7,948 nucleotides of DNA from a bacterium HR39 (GTDB lineage: Bacteria; Pseudomonadota; Alphaproteobacteria; Geminicoccales; Geminicoccaceae), in assembly GCA_002898955.1 (NCBI GenBank), contig BEIP01000044.1:1-7948 (forward strand), read 5' to 3'. The position numbers and the translations under genes are program-made. Below are positions 1-6,600 of this stretch, one piece after another. Every line of letters starts with the position of its first letter. Positions within the stretch are counted from its first letter, which is position 1. The notes below the pieces were generated by a model, which saw only the letters and a list, made by a program, of their open reading frames with translations, was not told the DNA's origin and searched no databases.

Positions 1-518
1 TCGATCACCTCCTGCTCCGTGACGTCGAGGGTCTCGGCGATCTGCTTCACGGCCTCGGGGCTGAGGTCACCGTCCTCCAGCTCCTGCAGCCGGCTCTTGA
101 GCCGCCGCAGGTTGAAGAACAGCTTCTTCTGGGCGGAGGTGGTGCCGATCTTCACCAGCGACCAGTTGTGCAGGATGTACTCCTGGATCGCCGCGCGGAT
201 CCACCACATGGCGTAGGTGGCCAGCCGGTAGCCGCGGTCGGGGTCGAAGCGCTTGACCGCCTGCATTAGCCCGATGTTGCCCTCGGAGATGATCTCCGAG
301 AGCGGCAGGCCGTAGCCGCGGTAGCCCATGGCGATCTTGGCGACGAGGCGCAGGTGGCTGGTCACCAGCCTGTGGGCCGCCTCCACGTCCCCGTGCTCCT
401 TCCACCGCTTGGCGAGCATGTACTCCTCTTCGGGGTCGAGCATCGGAAACTTGCGGATTTCCTCCAGGTATCTCGCAAGTCCCGATCCCTCGCTCGGCAC
501 GATCGGAAGGCTCGCCAT
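1..518 (-). CDS. rpoH: RNA polymerase sigma-32 (heat-shock sigma) factor RpoH, N-terminal part
   Basis: This is an alternative sigma factor that directs core RNA polymerase to heat-shock promoters (chaperones, proteases). The visible 172 codons start MASLPIVPSEG. Conserved region 2 runs over about residues 45-125: it includes HLRLVAKIA, the core-binding and -10-recognition stretch around EGNIGLMQAVKRFDP, and the aromatic strand-opening motif ATYAMWWIRAAIQEY (residues 100-114). The RpoH box QKKLFFNLR follows at residues 130-138; it separates sigma-32 from other group 3 sigma factors and is involved in core binding and turnover. Region 3 begins around residue 150. The ATG is preceded by a purine-rich GGGAGAGGAGAG ribosome binding site. 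The gene is cut by the left edge, so region 4 (-35 recognition) is not visible; family members are about 290-300 residues. It lies downstream of aapP on the same strand but 377 bases away, so it probably has its own promoter. Confidence 0.97.
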   Translation of the reverse strand, partial: MASLPIVPSEGSGLARYLEEIRKFPMLDPEEEYMLAKRWKEHGDVEAAHRLVTSHLRLVAKIAMGYRGYGLPLSEIISEGNIGLMQAVKRFDPDRGYRLATYAMWWIRAAIQEYILHNWSLVKIGTTSAQKKLFFNLRRLKSRLQELEDGDLSPEAVKQIAETLDVTEQEVI

Positions 519-573
519 GGAGCGCTCTCCTCTCCCTCGTCTGCGCACGCCGTGCGTGGCGGTACCCGGATGC

Positions 574-602
574 AATGAAGCACGCCGCGGAGCGGCTGTC
601 CA
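574..602 (-). promoter_or_regulatory. Weak sigma-70-type promoter candidate for rpoH
   Basis: Read on the minus strand, TGGACA (597-602, five of six matches to TTGACA) is followed after 17 bases by TTCATT (574-579, three of six matches to TATAAT). This would start transcription roughly 50 bases upstream of the rpoH ATG. The spacing is right, but the -10 box is poor. No clear sigma-32-type CTTGAA / CCCCAT pair was seen in the region. Confidence 0.2.
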
Positions 603-768
603 CACCGCCCGCGGTCCCCGTTCGGGTCGGGATGTGGGGCCCGCCGGGACCCGGCCAAGGGCTCCCGCAACGCCTGACGCGTGCCGGCGGCGCTCCGATC
701 ACCAGCCGGCGTGGACCGCCCGCTCCCGAGCCCCACATGGTGCGAGGAGGCGGAGCGGAGGCCGGGCG

Positions 769-954
769 ATGCGCTGTGCCTGCACCCCGTGGCGGCGGTT
801 CCTGCTGATGGCGCTCGGCGTGCTGGCGATCGTGCTGGCGGCCCGCGTGATGGAGGGTGGGCGGACGGCGCCCGCGGACGCCCGGCCGTCCGCCGTCAGT
901 GATGCAGGATCTGACTCAGGAACAGCTTCGTCCGCTCCGAGCGCGGATTGGTGA
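769..954 (+). CDS. Possible small single-span membrane protein (61 aa)
   Basis: This is an unrecognised candidate gene. The ATG at 769 has a well-placed ribosome binding site (GGAG at 757-760, eight bases upstream). The translation has a basic start ([10 protein letters not shown]), one hydrophobic segment at about residues 11-26 ([16 protein letters not shown]) and a low-complexity, Ala/Ser/Asp-rich tail ending SAPSADW. This matches the layout of a small inner-membrane protein or an uncleaved signal anchor with a periplasmic tail. Against it, the last 59 bases overlap the 3' end of aapP on the opposite strand, the tail is compositionally biased, and no homologue is known to me. It could be a chance ORF in GC-rich DNA. 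Confidence 0.3.
   Translation: MRCACTPWRRFLLMALGVLAIVLAARVMEGGRTAPADARPSAVSDAGSDSGTASSAPSADW
860..894 (-). terminator. Hairpin directly after aapP; possible operon terminator
   Basis: One base beyond the aapP stop codon, a 9-bp perfect stem can form between 860-868 and 886-894 (GGCGGACGG with CCGTCCGCC). A nested alternative pairs 874-880 with 887-893 around a 6-base loop. There is no T-run on the exit side, so this is not a canonical intrinsic terminator. It may end or protect the 3' end of the aap transcript. Confidence 0.4.
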
Positions 955-1645
955 AGAACTCCGAGGGCGGCGCCTTCTCGACGATCTCGCCCTGGTCCAT
1001 GAACACCATGGTGTCGGCCACCGACCTGGCGAAGCCCATCTCGTGGGTGACCACCACCATGGTCATGCCCTCTTCGGCCAGCTCGATCATCACGTCCAGC
1101 ACCTCCTTCACCATCTCCGGGTCGAGGGCGGAGGTGGGCTCGTCGAACAGCATGATCTTGGGCCGCATGCACAGCGCTCGGGCGATGGCGACGCGCTGCT
1201 GCTGACCGCCGGAGAGCTGGCCGGGATATTTGTGGGCCTGCTCGGGAATCTTCACCCGTTCGAGGAGCTGCATGGCCAGCTCCTCGGCCTCGCGGCGCGG
1301 CATGTGCTTCACGTACATGGGCGCGAGGATCAGGTTCTCGAGCACGGTGAGGTGCGGGAAGAGGTTGAACTGCTGGAACACCATGCCGACCTCGCGCCGC
1401 ACCGCGTCGAGATGCTTGACGTCGCCGTCGAGGGGAATGCCGTCGACGACGATCTCGCCGCGCTGGTAGTCCTCGAGGCCGTTGATGCAGCGGATCAGAG
1501 TCGACTTGCCCGACCCGGAGGGGCCGCAGATCACGACCTTCTCGCTGCGGCGCACGTCGAGGTCGATGCCGCGCAGCACGTGGAACTCGCCGAACCACTT
1601 GTGCACGTCGCGCATCACGATGATGGGATCGGTGTCGGCGCTCAT
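896..1645 (-). CDS. aapP: General L-amino acid ABC transporter, ATP-binding protein AapP
   Basis: This is the nucleotide-binding subunit of a polar amino acid uptake transporter (PAAT/HAAT type). As a cytoplasmic dimer it powers transport through AapQ and AapM. All ABC ATPase motifs are present in its 249 residues: Walker [10 protein letters not shown] (41-49), Q-loop [10 protein letters not shown] with Gln91, signature LSGGQQQR (144-151), Walker B IMLFDE with Asp168 and Glu169, D-loop SALD (172-175), and the switch His201 in VTHEMGFA. The length is normal for the HisP/GlnQ/AapP group. It is the last gene of the aapJQMP cluster. Its ATG lies 16 bases past the aapM stop, behind a GGGGGGAAGG ribosome binding site, so it is co-transcribed. 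The sequence alone would also fit GlnQ or BztD; the adjoining Aap-type permeases decide the name. Confidence 0.96.
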   Translation of the reverse strand: MSADTDPIIVMRDVHKWFGEFHVLRGIDLDVRRSEKVVICGPSGSGKSTLIRCINGLEDYQRGEIVVDGIPLDGDVKHLDAVRREVGMVFQQFNLFPHLTVLENLILAPMYVKHMPRREAEELAMQLLERVKIPEQAHKYPGQLSGGQQQRVAIARALCMRPKIMLFDEPTSALDPEMVKEVLDVMIELAEEGMTMVVVTHEMGFARSVADTMVFMDQGEIVEKAPPSEFFTNPRSERTKLFLSQILHH

Positions 1646-1661
1646 GCCGTGCCTTCCCCCC

Positions 1662-2771
1662 TCAGCGCCGCTCGCGTCCCGCCGCCAGTACCTTCTCGAC
1701 GTACATGCTGTAGCGGGACATGGCGAAGCAGAAGACCCAGAAACCGAAGGCCGCGAACAGATAGCTCTCGGCGTGGCGGCCGAGCCAGGCGGGATCGGTG
1801 GTGATCAGCCTCGCCATGCCGAGCAGATCGTAGAGGCCGATGATGGTCACCAGGGAGGTGTCCTTGAACAGGCCGATGAAGGTGTTGACGATGCCGGGAA
1901 TGACGAGGCGCAGCGCCTGCGGCAGGACGACGAGCCGCATCATCTGCCAGTAGGACAGGCCGAGCGCCATGGCCGCCTCGTACTGGCCCTTCGGTATGGC
2001 CTGCAGACCGCCGCGCACCACCTCGGCCATGTAGGCCGAGGCGAACAGCGACACGCCCACCAGCGCCCGCAGCAGCTTGTCGATCGTCACGCCGGGCGGG
2101 AGGAACAGCGGCAGCATCACCGAGGCCATGAACAGCACGGTGACCAGCGGCACGCCGCGCACCACCTCGATGAAGACGATGCACACCGCCCGCACCGTGG
2201 GCATCTCCGACCGCCGCCCCAGCGCCAGCAGGATGCCGAGCGGCAGGGAGGTGGTGATGCCCACGCCGGCGATCACCAGCGTGAGGAACAGACCGCCCCA
2301 GTTGGCCGTCTCCACCGGCTCGAGCCCGAACCAGCCGCCGGCGAACAGCACGTAGGCCACGGGCGGATACCACAGGATGAGCGCGACCGCCCAGGCGATG
2401 CGCCGCTTCATCCGCGGCAGGAACAGCGGCACCATCGCCGCCACCAGGATGGCGAAGGCCAGCACCACCCGCCAGCGCTCGCTGTCCGGATACAGGCCGA
2501 ACATGTACTGCCCGAAGCGCACGCGGATGAGCGCCCAGCAGGCGCCGCCCGGCGCGCAGTCGTCCTTGGATTCGCCGCTCAGCGTGGCGTTCAGCACCGC
2601 CCATTCGAAGAAGGGGACAAGGGTGACGTAGAGCAGCCACAGGACGACGAGGGTCAGGAGGGTGTCGTACCAGGTCGAGAACAGGTTGTGCCTGAGCCAC
2701 GCCAGCGGCCCGATGCGCTCGGTCACCGGCGGCAGCACCTCGCTGGGGCGGGGACGGACGGCCTCGGCCAC
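1662..2771 (-). CDS. aapM: General L-amino acid ABC transporter, permease AapM
   Basis: This is one of the two integral membrane subunits that form the amino acid channel with AapQ. At 369 residues it is longer than simple HisM-type permeases because of an N-terminal extension with extra membrane segments (about 35-58, 101-118, 124-145), as is usual for AapM/BztC-type proteins. The BPD_transp_1 core starts near residue 158. The cytoplasmic EAA loop that docks on the ATPase is clear at about 265-293 (EAAMALGLS followed by [11 protein letters not shown]). The start is a GTG at 2771, four bases after the aapQ stop; no later in-frame start keeps the family N-terminus ([16 protein letters not shown]). 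The ribosome binding site is weak (GAAG), so translation is probably coupled to aapQ. Confidence 0.95.
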   Translation of the reverse strand: MAEAVRPRPSEVLPPVTERIGPLAWLRHNLFSTWYDTLLTLVVLWLLYVTLVPFFEWAVLNATLSGESKDDCAPGGACWALIRVRFGQYMFGLYPDSERWRVVLAFAILVAAMVPLFLPRMKRRIAWAVALILWYPPVAYVLFAGGWFGLEPVETANWGGLFLTLVIAGVGITTSLPLGILLALGRRSEMPTVRAVCIVFIEVVRGVPLVTVLFMASVMLPLFLPPGVTIDKLLRALVGVSLFASAYMAEVVRGGLQAIPKGQYEAAMALGLSYWQMMRLVVLPQALRLVIPGIVNTFIGLFKDTSLVTIIGLYDLLGMARLITTDPAWLGRHAESYLFAAFGFWVFCFAMSRYSMYVEKVLAAGRERR

Positions 2772-2775
2772 GGCT

Positions 2776-3963
2776 TCAGCGCTCCACCAGAGCCATGCGG
2801 CGGTTGTACCAGTTCATGAAGGCGGAGATCGCCAGCGACAGGCTCAGATAGACGGCCATGGTGATGGCGATCACTTCCACCGCCTGGCCGGTCTGGTTGT
2901 TGATGGTGCCGGCCACGTTGAAGAAGTCCGGATAGCCGATCGCCACGCCGAGCGAGGAGTTCTTGGTGAGGTTGAGGTACTGGCTGGTCTGCGGCGGGAT
3001 GATCACCCGCAGCGCCTGCGGGATCACCACGAGCCGCAGGGTCTGGCCGCGCGAAAGCCCCAGCGCGTAGGCCGCCTCCCACTGGCCGCGGTCCACCGCC
3101 TCGATGCCCGCGCGGACGATCTCGGCGATGAAGGCGGCGGTGTAGACCGAAAGCCCCGCCACCATGGCGAGGAACTCGGGCAGCAGCACGAGCCCGGCGG
3201 AGACGCGGAAGCGGCCCACCTCGGGGTATTCGAAGGAGAGCGGCGCGCCGGTCAGCAAGAAGACGGCGAGCGGTACCAGCACCAGGATGGCGAGGCCCAC
3301 CCGGAAGGTGGGGAAGGGCCGGCCCGTCTCCTCGAAGCGCCGCCGCGCCCAGCGGGCCAGCAGCACCACCGCGACGATCGCCGCGACCAGCGCGTAGACC
3401 GTCCAGGCGAAGCCCGGCTCGGGGACGGGCTTGGGCAGGAACAGCCCGCGGATGTTGAGATACGCTCCCCCGAGCAAGGCGATGCTGTCGCCCGGCAGCG
3501 GCAGGTTGCCCAGCACCACGAAGTACCAGACGATGAGCTGCAGCAGCAGCGGCACGTTGCGGACGATCTCGATGTACGCCGCCGCCACCTTCGCCACCAA
3601 CCAGTTCGAGGACAGCCGGGCGATGCCGACGATGAAGCCGAGGATGGTGGCGAGCACGATGCCGACGATCGAGACGTAGAAGGTGTTGAGCAGGCCGACG
3701 AGGAAGGCGCGGGCGTAGCTGTGGGTGCGGTCGTAGGGGACGAGCGTCTGGCTGATGTCGAAGCCGGCGGCGGTCCACAGGAAGCCGAAGCCGGTCGAGA
3801 CGCCGAGACGCTCGAGGTTGAGCAGGGTGTTGTGGACGAGATAGACCGCACCGGCGAGGAGCGCCGCCATCAGGACGATCTGCGCGGTTACGGCACGCAC
3901 GCGCGCGTCGTTCCAGAAATGGGCGGCTCTGCGGCGACGGGTCGGACGGGCGTTCACGGCCAT
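2776..3963 (-). CDS. aapQ: General L-amino acid ABC transporter, permease AapQ
   Basis: This is the partner permease of AapM in the inner-membrane channel. The 395 residues show a basic N-terminus (RPTRRRRAAHFWND), a first membrane helix at about 27-44, and the AapQ/BztB-type start of the periplasmic region (LERLGVSTGFGFLW, 51-64). The permease core begins near 85 (AFLVGLLNTFYVSIVG). A large insert with further helices (about 186-203, 222-238) separates the two halves of the core. The EAA loop is at about 296-324 (EAAYALGLSRG, then IPQALRVIIPP). The length is normal for AapQ. The ATG at 3963 has no good ribosome binding site; a GTG two codons downstream (3957) is an alternative. A stable hairpin lies between aapJ and this gene, suggesting lower permease than binding-protein expression. 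Confidence 0.95.
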   Translation of the reverse strand: MAVNARPTRRRRAAHFWNDARVRAVTAQIVLMAALLAGAVYLVHNTLLNLERLGVSTGFGFLWTAAGFDISQTLVPYDRTHSYARAFLVGLLNTFYVSIVGIVLATILGFIVGIARLSSNWLVAKVAAAYIEIVRNVPLLLQLIVWYFVVLGNLPLPGDSIALLGGAYLNIRGLFLPKPVPEPGFAWTVYALVAAIVAVVLLARWARRRFEETGRPFPTFRVGLAILVLVPLAVFLLTGAPLSFEYPEVGRFRVSAGLVLLPEFLAMVAGLSVYTAAFIAEIVRAGIEAVDRGQWEAAYALGLSRGQTLRLVVIPQALRVIIPPQTSQYLNLTKNSSLGVAIGYPDFFNVAGTINNQTGQAVEVIAITMAVYLSLSLAISAFMNWYNRRMALVER

Positions 3964-3999
3964 CGGCGGTGGCGTCCGTTCACGGATGCCCGGACGGCA

Positions 4000-4025
4000 G
4001 GGGCGCGGCCTTCGGGCCGCGCCCC
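4000..4025 (-). promoter_or_regulatory. Strong hairpin between aapJ and aapQ
   Basis: A perfect 11-bp GC stem (4000-4010 pairs with 4015-4025) with a 4-base loop begins eight bases after the aapJ stop. On the transcript the loop reads CGAA; on the plus strand it is TTCG. No T-run follows. Structures at this place, after a binding-protein gene and before its permease genes, are known in other ABC operons to stabilise the upstream mRNA or to cause partial termination. That role here is inferred. Confidence 0.75.
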
Positions 4026-4033
4026 GACCGCGC

Positions 4034-5059
4034 TCACCGGAAGGGCATCGCGTACTGCAGACCGCCGCGGGTCCACAGGTCGTTGAGACCGCGCTCGATC
4101 CCGAGCGGCGTCCCCATGCCGAGGTTGCGCTCGAAGATCTCGCCGTAGTTGCCCACCTGCTTGATCACCTGATAGGCCCAGTCCTGGGGCAGGCCGAGGT
4201 ACTCGCCGAACTTCTCCTCGACGCCGAGCAGGCGGCGCACGGCGGGATCGTCGCTGTTCGCGCGCAGCTCGTCCACGTTCCCGCTGGTCACGCCGTACTC
4301 CTCGGCCTCGAGGGTGGCGTAGAACACCCAGCGCACGATGTCGCCCCACTCGTTGTCACCGTGGCGCACCACCGGGCCGAGGGGCTCCTTGGAGATCACC
4401 TCCGGCAGGATCACCCAGTCGTCCGGATTGGAGAAGCGGGTGCGCTCGGCGTAGAGGCCGGAGCGGTCGGTGGTGAAGACGTCGCAGCGGCCCGCCTGGA
4501 AGGCGGCGATGGCCTCGTTGGAACTCTCGAACACCACCGGCTCGTACTTCATGTTGTGCTTGCGGAAGTAGTCCGCGAGGTTGCGCTCGGTGGTGGTGCC
4601 GGTCTGCACGCAGACCGAGGCGCCGTCGAGCTCGAGGGCGCTCTTCACGCCCAGCGCCTTCGGCACCATGAAGCCCTGGCCGTCGTAGTAGTTCACACCC
4701 ACGAAATCGAGGCCGAGCGCCGTGTCGCGGGCGAGCGTCCAGGTCGTGTTGCGGATCAGCACGTCGATCTCGCCCGACTGGAGGGCGGTGAAGCGCTCCT
4801 TGGCGGAGAGCGGCACGTACTTGACCTTCGAGGCGTCACCGAAGATGGCGGCCGCCACGGCCTTGCAGAAATCCACGTCGAAGCCGGACCAGTTGCCCTG
4901 GTCGTCGACCGTGGCGAAGCCCGGCAGGCCCGAGGCGTTGACGCCGCAGCGGACGAAGCCGTTCTTCTTCACCGCCTCGAGCGTGGGGCTCGCCGCCGCG
5001 GCCGTGCCGATGCCGGCGAGCGCGAAGGCGCCGGCGAGGGCGAGGGTCGTGATGCGCAT
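4034..5059 (-). CDS. aapJ: General L-amino acid ABC transporter, periplasmic binding protein AapJ
   Basis: This is the periplasmic receptor that binds L-amino acids and delivers them to the AapQM channel. It has 341 residues, the usual AapJ/BztA length. A Sec signal peptide covers residues 1-23 (MRITTLALAGAFALAGIG, then Ala-rich), with likely cleavage in AAAAS. The family 3 solute-binding fold follows: KKNGFVRCGV near the mature N-terminus, the SBP_bac_3 signature GFDVDFCKAVAAAIFGD (59-75), RNTTWTLARD (103-112), VCVQTGTTTERN (149-160), FTTDRSGLYAER (195-206), and the Aap-type C-terminus with QVGNYGEIFERNLG (301-314). The ATG at 5059 has a strong GGGAGGT ribosome binding site. The frame stays open far upstream, but only this start gives a signal peptide. 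It is the first gene of the operon. Confidence 0.97.
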   Translation of the reverse strand: MRITTLALAGAFALAGIGTAAAASPTLEAVKKNGFVRCGVNASGLPGFATVDDQGNWSGFDVDFCKAVAAAIFGDASKVKYVPLSAKERFTALQSGEIDVLIRNTTWTLARDTALGLDFVGVNYYDGQGFMVPKALGVKSALELDGASVCVQTGTTTERNLADYFRKHNMKYEPVVFESSNEAIAAFQAGRCDVFTTDRSGLYAERTRFSNPDDWVILPEVISKEPLGPVVRHGDNEWGDIVRWVFYATLEAEEYGVTSGNVDELRANSDDPAVRRLLGVEEKFGEYLGLPQDWAYQVIKQVGNYGEIFERNLGMGTPLGIERGLNDLWTRGGLQYAMPFR

Positions 5060-5080
5060 GGTACCTCCCGACAACCGATG

Positions 5081-5090
5081 GTCACGTGAC
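5081..5090. promoter_or_regulatory. Perfect 10-base palindrome in the aapJ leader (operator candidate)
   Basis: GTCACGTGAC is fully self-complementary and lies 22 bases upstream of the aapJ ATG, downstream of the proposed aapJ transcription start. A dimeric repressor bound here could block elongation or initiation. I do not recognise it as the site of a specific regulator. Confidence 0.3.
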
Positions 5091-5100
5091 AGGACCGGGA

Positions 5101-5115
5101 CTCCGCCCCGCGGAG
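5101..5115. repeat. Small inverted repeat near the proposed aapJ transcription start
   Basis: CTCCGC-CCC-GCGGAG is a 6-bp perfect stem with a 3-base loop. It falls where the sigma-54-like element would place the aapJ start point, so it may sit in the 5' end of the leader RNA or be part of an operator. GC-rich chance pairing is possible. Confidence 0.25.
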
Positions 5116-5122
5116 CCGGCCG

Positions 5123-5137
5123 GCGGGCACCGTGCCA
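5123..5137 (-). promoter_or_regulatory. Sigma-54-like -24/-12 promoter candidate for aapJ
   Basis: On the minus strand TGGCACGGTGCCCGC matches the -24 half TGGCACG completely. It has GC at the -12 position with exactly 10 bases between the GG and GC pairs, as sigma-54 requires. The TT before that GC is replaced by CC, which weakens it. Transcription would begin near 5111, about 50 bases before the ATG. Nitrogen (Ntr) control of aap operons is known in rhizobia, so such a promoter makes biological sense. The element overlaps an 11-base inverted repeat (5126-5136), so a repressor site is an alternative reading. Confidence 0.35.
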
Positions 5138-5203
5138 CGTCCGGAGCGGTCTGCCAAGCGCGCGGTGCGACGGGGGCTCTTCCGTCCGGCCGTCCGCCCC
5201 GGC

Positions 5204-5209
5204 TAGAAT
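5204..5209 (+). promoter_or_regulatory. Sigma-70 -10 box for the 5266 gene
   Basis: TAGAAT, inside CTAGAATG, differs from TATAAT at one position and is one of the few AT-rich hexamers in this GC-rich divergent region. It would place the start point near 5216 with a leader of about 50 bases. The -35 is weak: TTCCGT at 5180-5185 with an 18-base spacer is the best I see. Confidence 0.4.
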
Positions 5210-5251
5210 GCGGACGGGACTCCTGCGGCCCGCGGCGGGCCGCGCATCTGC

Positions 5252-5258
5252 GGGAGGG
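5252..5258 (+). promoter_or_regulatory. Ribosome binding site that decides the 5266 start
   Basis: GGGAGGG ends seven bases before the GTG at 5266 but only one base before the in-frame GTG at 5260. Spacing therefore favours 5266 as the start codon. Confidence 0.6.
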
Positions 5259-5265
5259 CGTGAGC

Positions 5266-5631
5266 GTGTCGCCCCTCGAACGGGCCGCCGAGATCTCCGT
5301 GGGGCGGGCGGTGGGCTTCGCGGCGCTCGCCATCCTGGTGACCATGGCGGGCCTCGCCTTCGATCCGCCTCTGGCCTTCGCCACCGGGGCGCTGCTGGCG
5401 CTGCTGGTGGCGGCCACGCTGGAAGTGAAGGCGCGTCTGGCGCCGAGCTTTCCCTACCGCCGCACCGAGGCGTGGCTGATGCTGCAGCCCACTCCGGCCT
5501 GGCCGCCGGAGACGGCCCAGCGCGTCGTCGGGCGGGTGATGGCCGGCACCTTCCGCCGCTACGCCCGCATCGCCCTGGTGGCCGCCTTCGGCCTGTGGGG
5601 CGTGAGCCTGATCGCGCGGCTGGCCGGATAG
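5266..5631 (+). CDS. Conserved-looking small membrane protein of unknown function (121 aa)
   Basis: I do not recognise a named family. The translation starts MSPLERAAEISVGRAVGF from a GTG chosen by ribosome binding site spacing. Three hydrophobic segments are visible at about residues 15-33 (VGFAALAILVTMAGL), 38-53 (GALLALLVAA) and 101-118 (IALVAAFGLWGVSLIA). They are joined by a polar middle part containing SFPYRRTEAWLML and a Pro/Trp-rich stretch, then an amphipathic TAQRVVGRVMAGTFRRYAR lead into the last helix. It is likely an inner-membrane protein. Codon use matches the neighbours, with strong GC at third positions, supporting a real gene. It is divergent from aapJ, with its own -10 box, and converges on the OmpA-type lipoprotein gene. 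A role in amino acid transport is not supported by anything visible. Confidence 0.8.
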   Translation: MSPLERAAEISVGRAVGFAALAILVTMAGLAFDPPLAFATGALLALLVAATLEVKARLAPSFPYRRTEAWLMLQPTPAWPPETAQRVVGRVMAGTFRRYARIALVAAFGLWGVSLIARLAG

Positions 5632-5635
5632 GACA

Positions 5636-5661
5636 GGGGGCCGCCCCGCGGGACGGCCCCC
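5636..5661. terminator. GC hairpin between convergent genes
   Basis: GGGGGCCG (5636-5643) pairs perfectly with CGGCCCCC (5654-5661) around a 10-base loop. It starts four bases after the stop of the 5266 gene and 24 bases past the 3' end of the lipoprotein gene on the other strand, so it could serve both. There is no T-tract, so its termination strength is uncertain. Confidence 0.55.
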
Positions 5662-5685
5662 GATCCGTCGCCGGTCCGGAGGCGC

Positions 5686-6576
5686 TCAGTCGCGCCGGCG
5701 GATCTCCACGCGCCGGTTGCGCGGCTCCGGGGTCTCGTCGGGAGTCGGCACCGCCAGCCTCTCCTCGCCGAAGCCCCGCACCTCCATGCGCTCCGGCGCC
5801 ACGCCGCGGGAGGCCAGGTCGTCCGCCACCGCCTGCGCCCGCCGCAGCGACAGGCGCCGGTTGTAGGCCTTCGGGCCCACGGTGTCGGCGTGGCCGTCCA
5901 CGTAGACGCGCACCTCGGGGTTGGCCTTCAGCAGTTCGGCGATCCCGTCGAGGCGCGCCTTGGCCTCGTCCCTGAGGACGGCGCTGTCGAAGTCGAACAG
6001 CACCTCCGCCTGGATGGTGATCACCGCCGGCACCTGCGGCTTCAGGGCTTGCTGGGCCAGCGCGATGTTCTCCTCGAAGGTGCGCCGGCAGGCGGCGATG
6101 TCCTCGGGCTGGAAGTCCTCCTCCTGCTGCTCGAGCCAGCATTCGTAGGCCGCGAGCGCCCGCGCCGTGGCCTCGGGCGCCTTCTCCGGGCCGCCACCCT
6201 GCAGCACGGCCGTCAGCCGCGCCCAGGCCGAGCGGAGATCCGCCTGCGCCGCGACGGGAATGGCCCGATCGCCCACCGCCTGCGGCTCGGGCATTTCGCC
6301 GCGCGCCGCCATGGCCGCCCGTCCGGCGAAGAAGGCGGCGTCGCGGAAGTCGCGCATGCGCTCGAACTCGTAGCGCGCGTAGCCGAGATAGGCCTCGCGC
6401 AGCGTGGTGAAGAACGGCCCGCTCGCCGTCGCCGACTCCGCCGCGGCCAGCGCGCGGCTCGCGTCGCCGTAGGCGGCGAGGTTCTCCGGCACGGACACGA
6501 AGCCCGGCCCCGCCGCGCAGGCGGAGAGGGCGAGCGTGGCGGTGCCGGCGAAGAGCAGTCGTCGAAGGGTCGTCAT
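5686..6576 (-). CDS. OmpA-family outer-membrane lipoprotein with peptidoglycan-binding domain
   Basis: This protein probably anchors the outer membrane to the cell wall. The 296 residues begin with a lipoprotein signal peptide (MTTLRRLLFAGTATLALSAC) whose LSAC lipobox makes Cys20 the lipidated residue; Ala at +2 does not signal inner-membrane retention. Residues 25-185 are Ala-rich and predicted mainly helical, with Cys146 and Cys163 flanking WLEQQEEDFQPEDIAA, possibly a disulfide-linked helical hairpin. The C-terminal OmpA/Pal domain covers about 187-296: VLFDFDSAVL (192-201), DGHADTVGPKAYNRRLSLRRAQAV (starting at 227), GFGEERL (268-274) and RNRRVEI (286-292). The ATG at 6576 follows a GGGAGGAGAGGA ribosome binding site; the frame is open further upstream, but only this start yields a signal peptide. 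It is too long for Pal and lacks the barrel of OmpA, so no symbol is given. Confidence 0.93.
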   Translation of the reverse strand: MTTLRRLLFAGTATLALSACAAGPGFVSVPENLAAYGDASRALAAAESATASGPFFTTLREAYLGYARYEFERMRDFRDAAFFAGRAAMAARGEMPEPQAVGDRAIPVAAQADLRSAWARLTAVLQGGGPEKAPEATARALAAYECWLEQQEEDFQPEDIAACRRTFEENIALAQQALKPQVPAVITIQAEVLFDFDSAVLRDEAKARLDGIAELLKANPEVRVYVDGHADTVGPKAYNRRLSLRRAQAVADDLASRGVAPERMEVRGFGEERLAVPTPDETPEPRNRRVEIRRRD

Positions 6577-6600
6577 GGTGGTCCTCTCCTCCCCGCGCTC

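Larger units (their letters stand above)
519..895. other. Intergenic region between aapP and rpoH
   Basis: This 377-base stretch has no conserved gene that I recognise. From the aapP side it holds a hairpin right after the aapP stop (860-894), a possible small plus-strand ORF (769-954), a weak promoter-like pair for rpoH (574-602), a 13-base inverted repeat (CGCACG-C-CGTGCG, 544-556) about 26 bases before the rpoH start, and the rpoH ribosome binding site directly before position 518. The ORFs running through it on the minus strand have composition-driven Arg/Gly/Pro-rich translations and are not believable genes. Confidence 0.7.

Noticed and set aside
67..738. Minus-strand ORFs of 223 and 124 residues across the rpoH leader
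   Set aside because: They overlap rpoH out of frame, with Arg/Gly/Pro-rich translations and no recognisable motif; they are composition shadows.
857..5089. Long plus-strand ORFs opposite the aap genes (857-1804, 1482-2819, 2662-4086, 3986-5089)
   Set aside because: They are antisense to four well-conserved transporter genes. Their translations are His/Arg/Gly/Glu-rich without domains, as expected from mirrored GC-biased codons.
5260..5262. Alternative GTG start for the 121-residue membrane protein
   Set aside because: It is only one base from the GGGAGGG site. The GTG at 5266 has normal spacing of seven.
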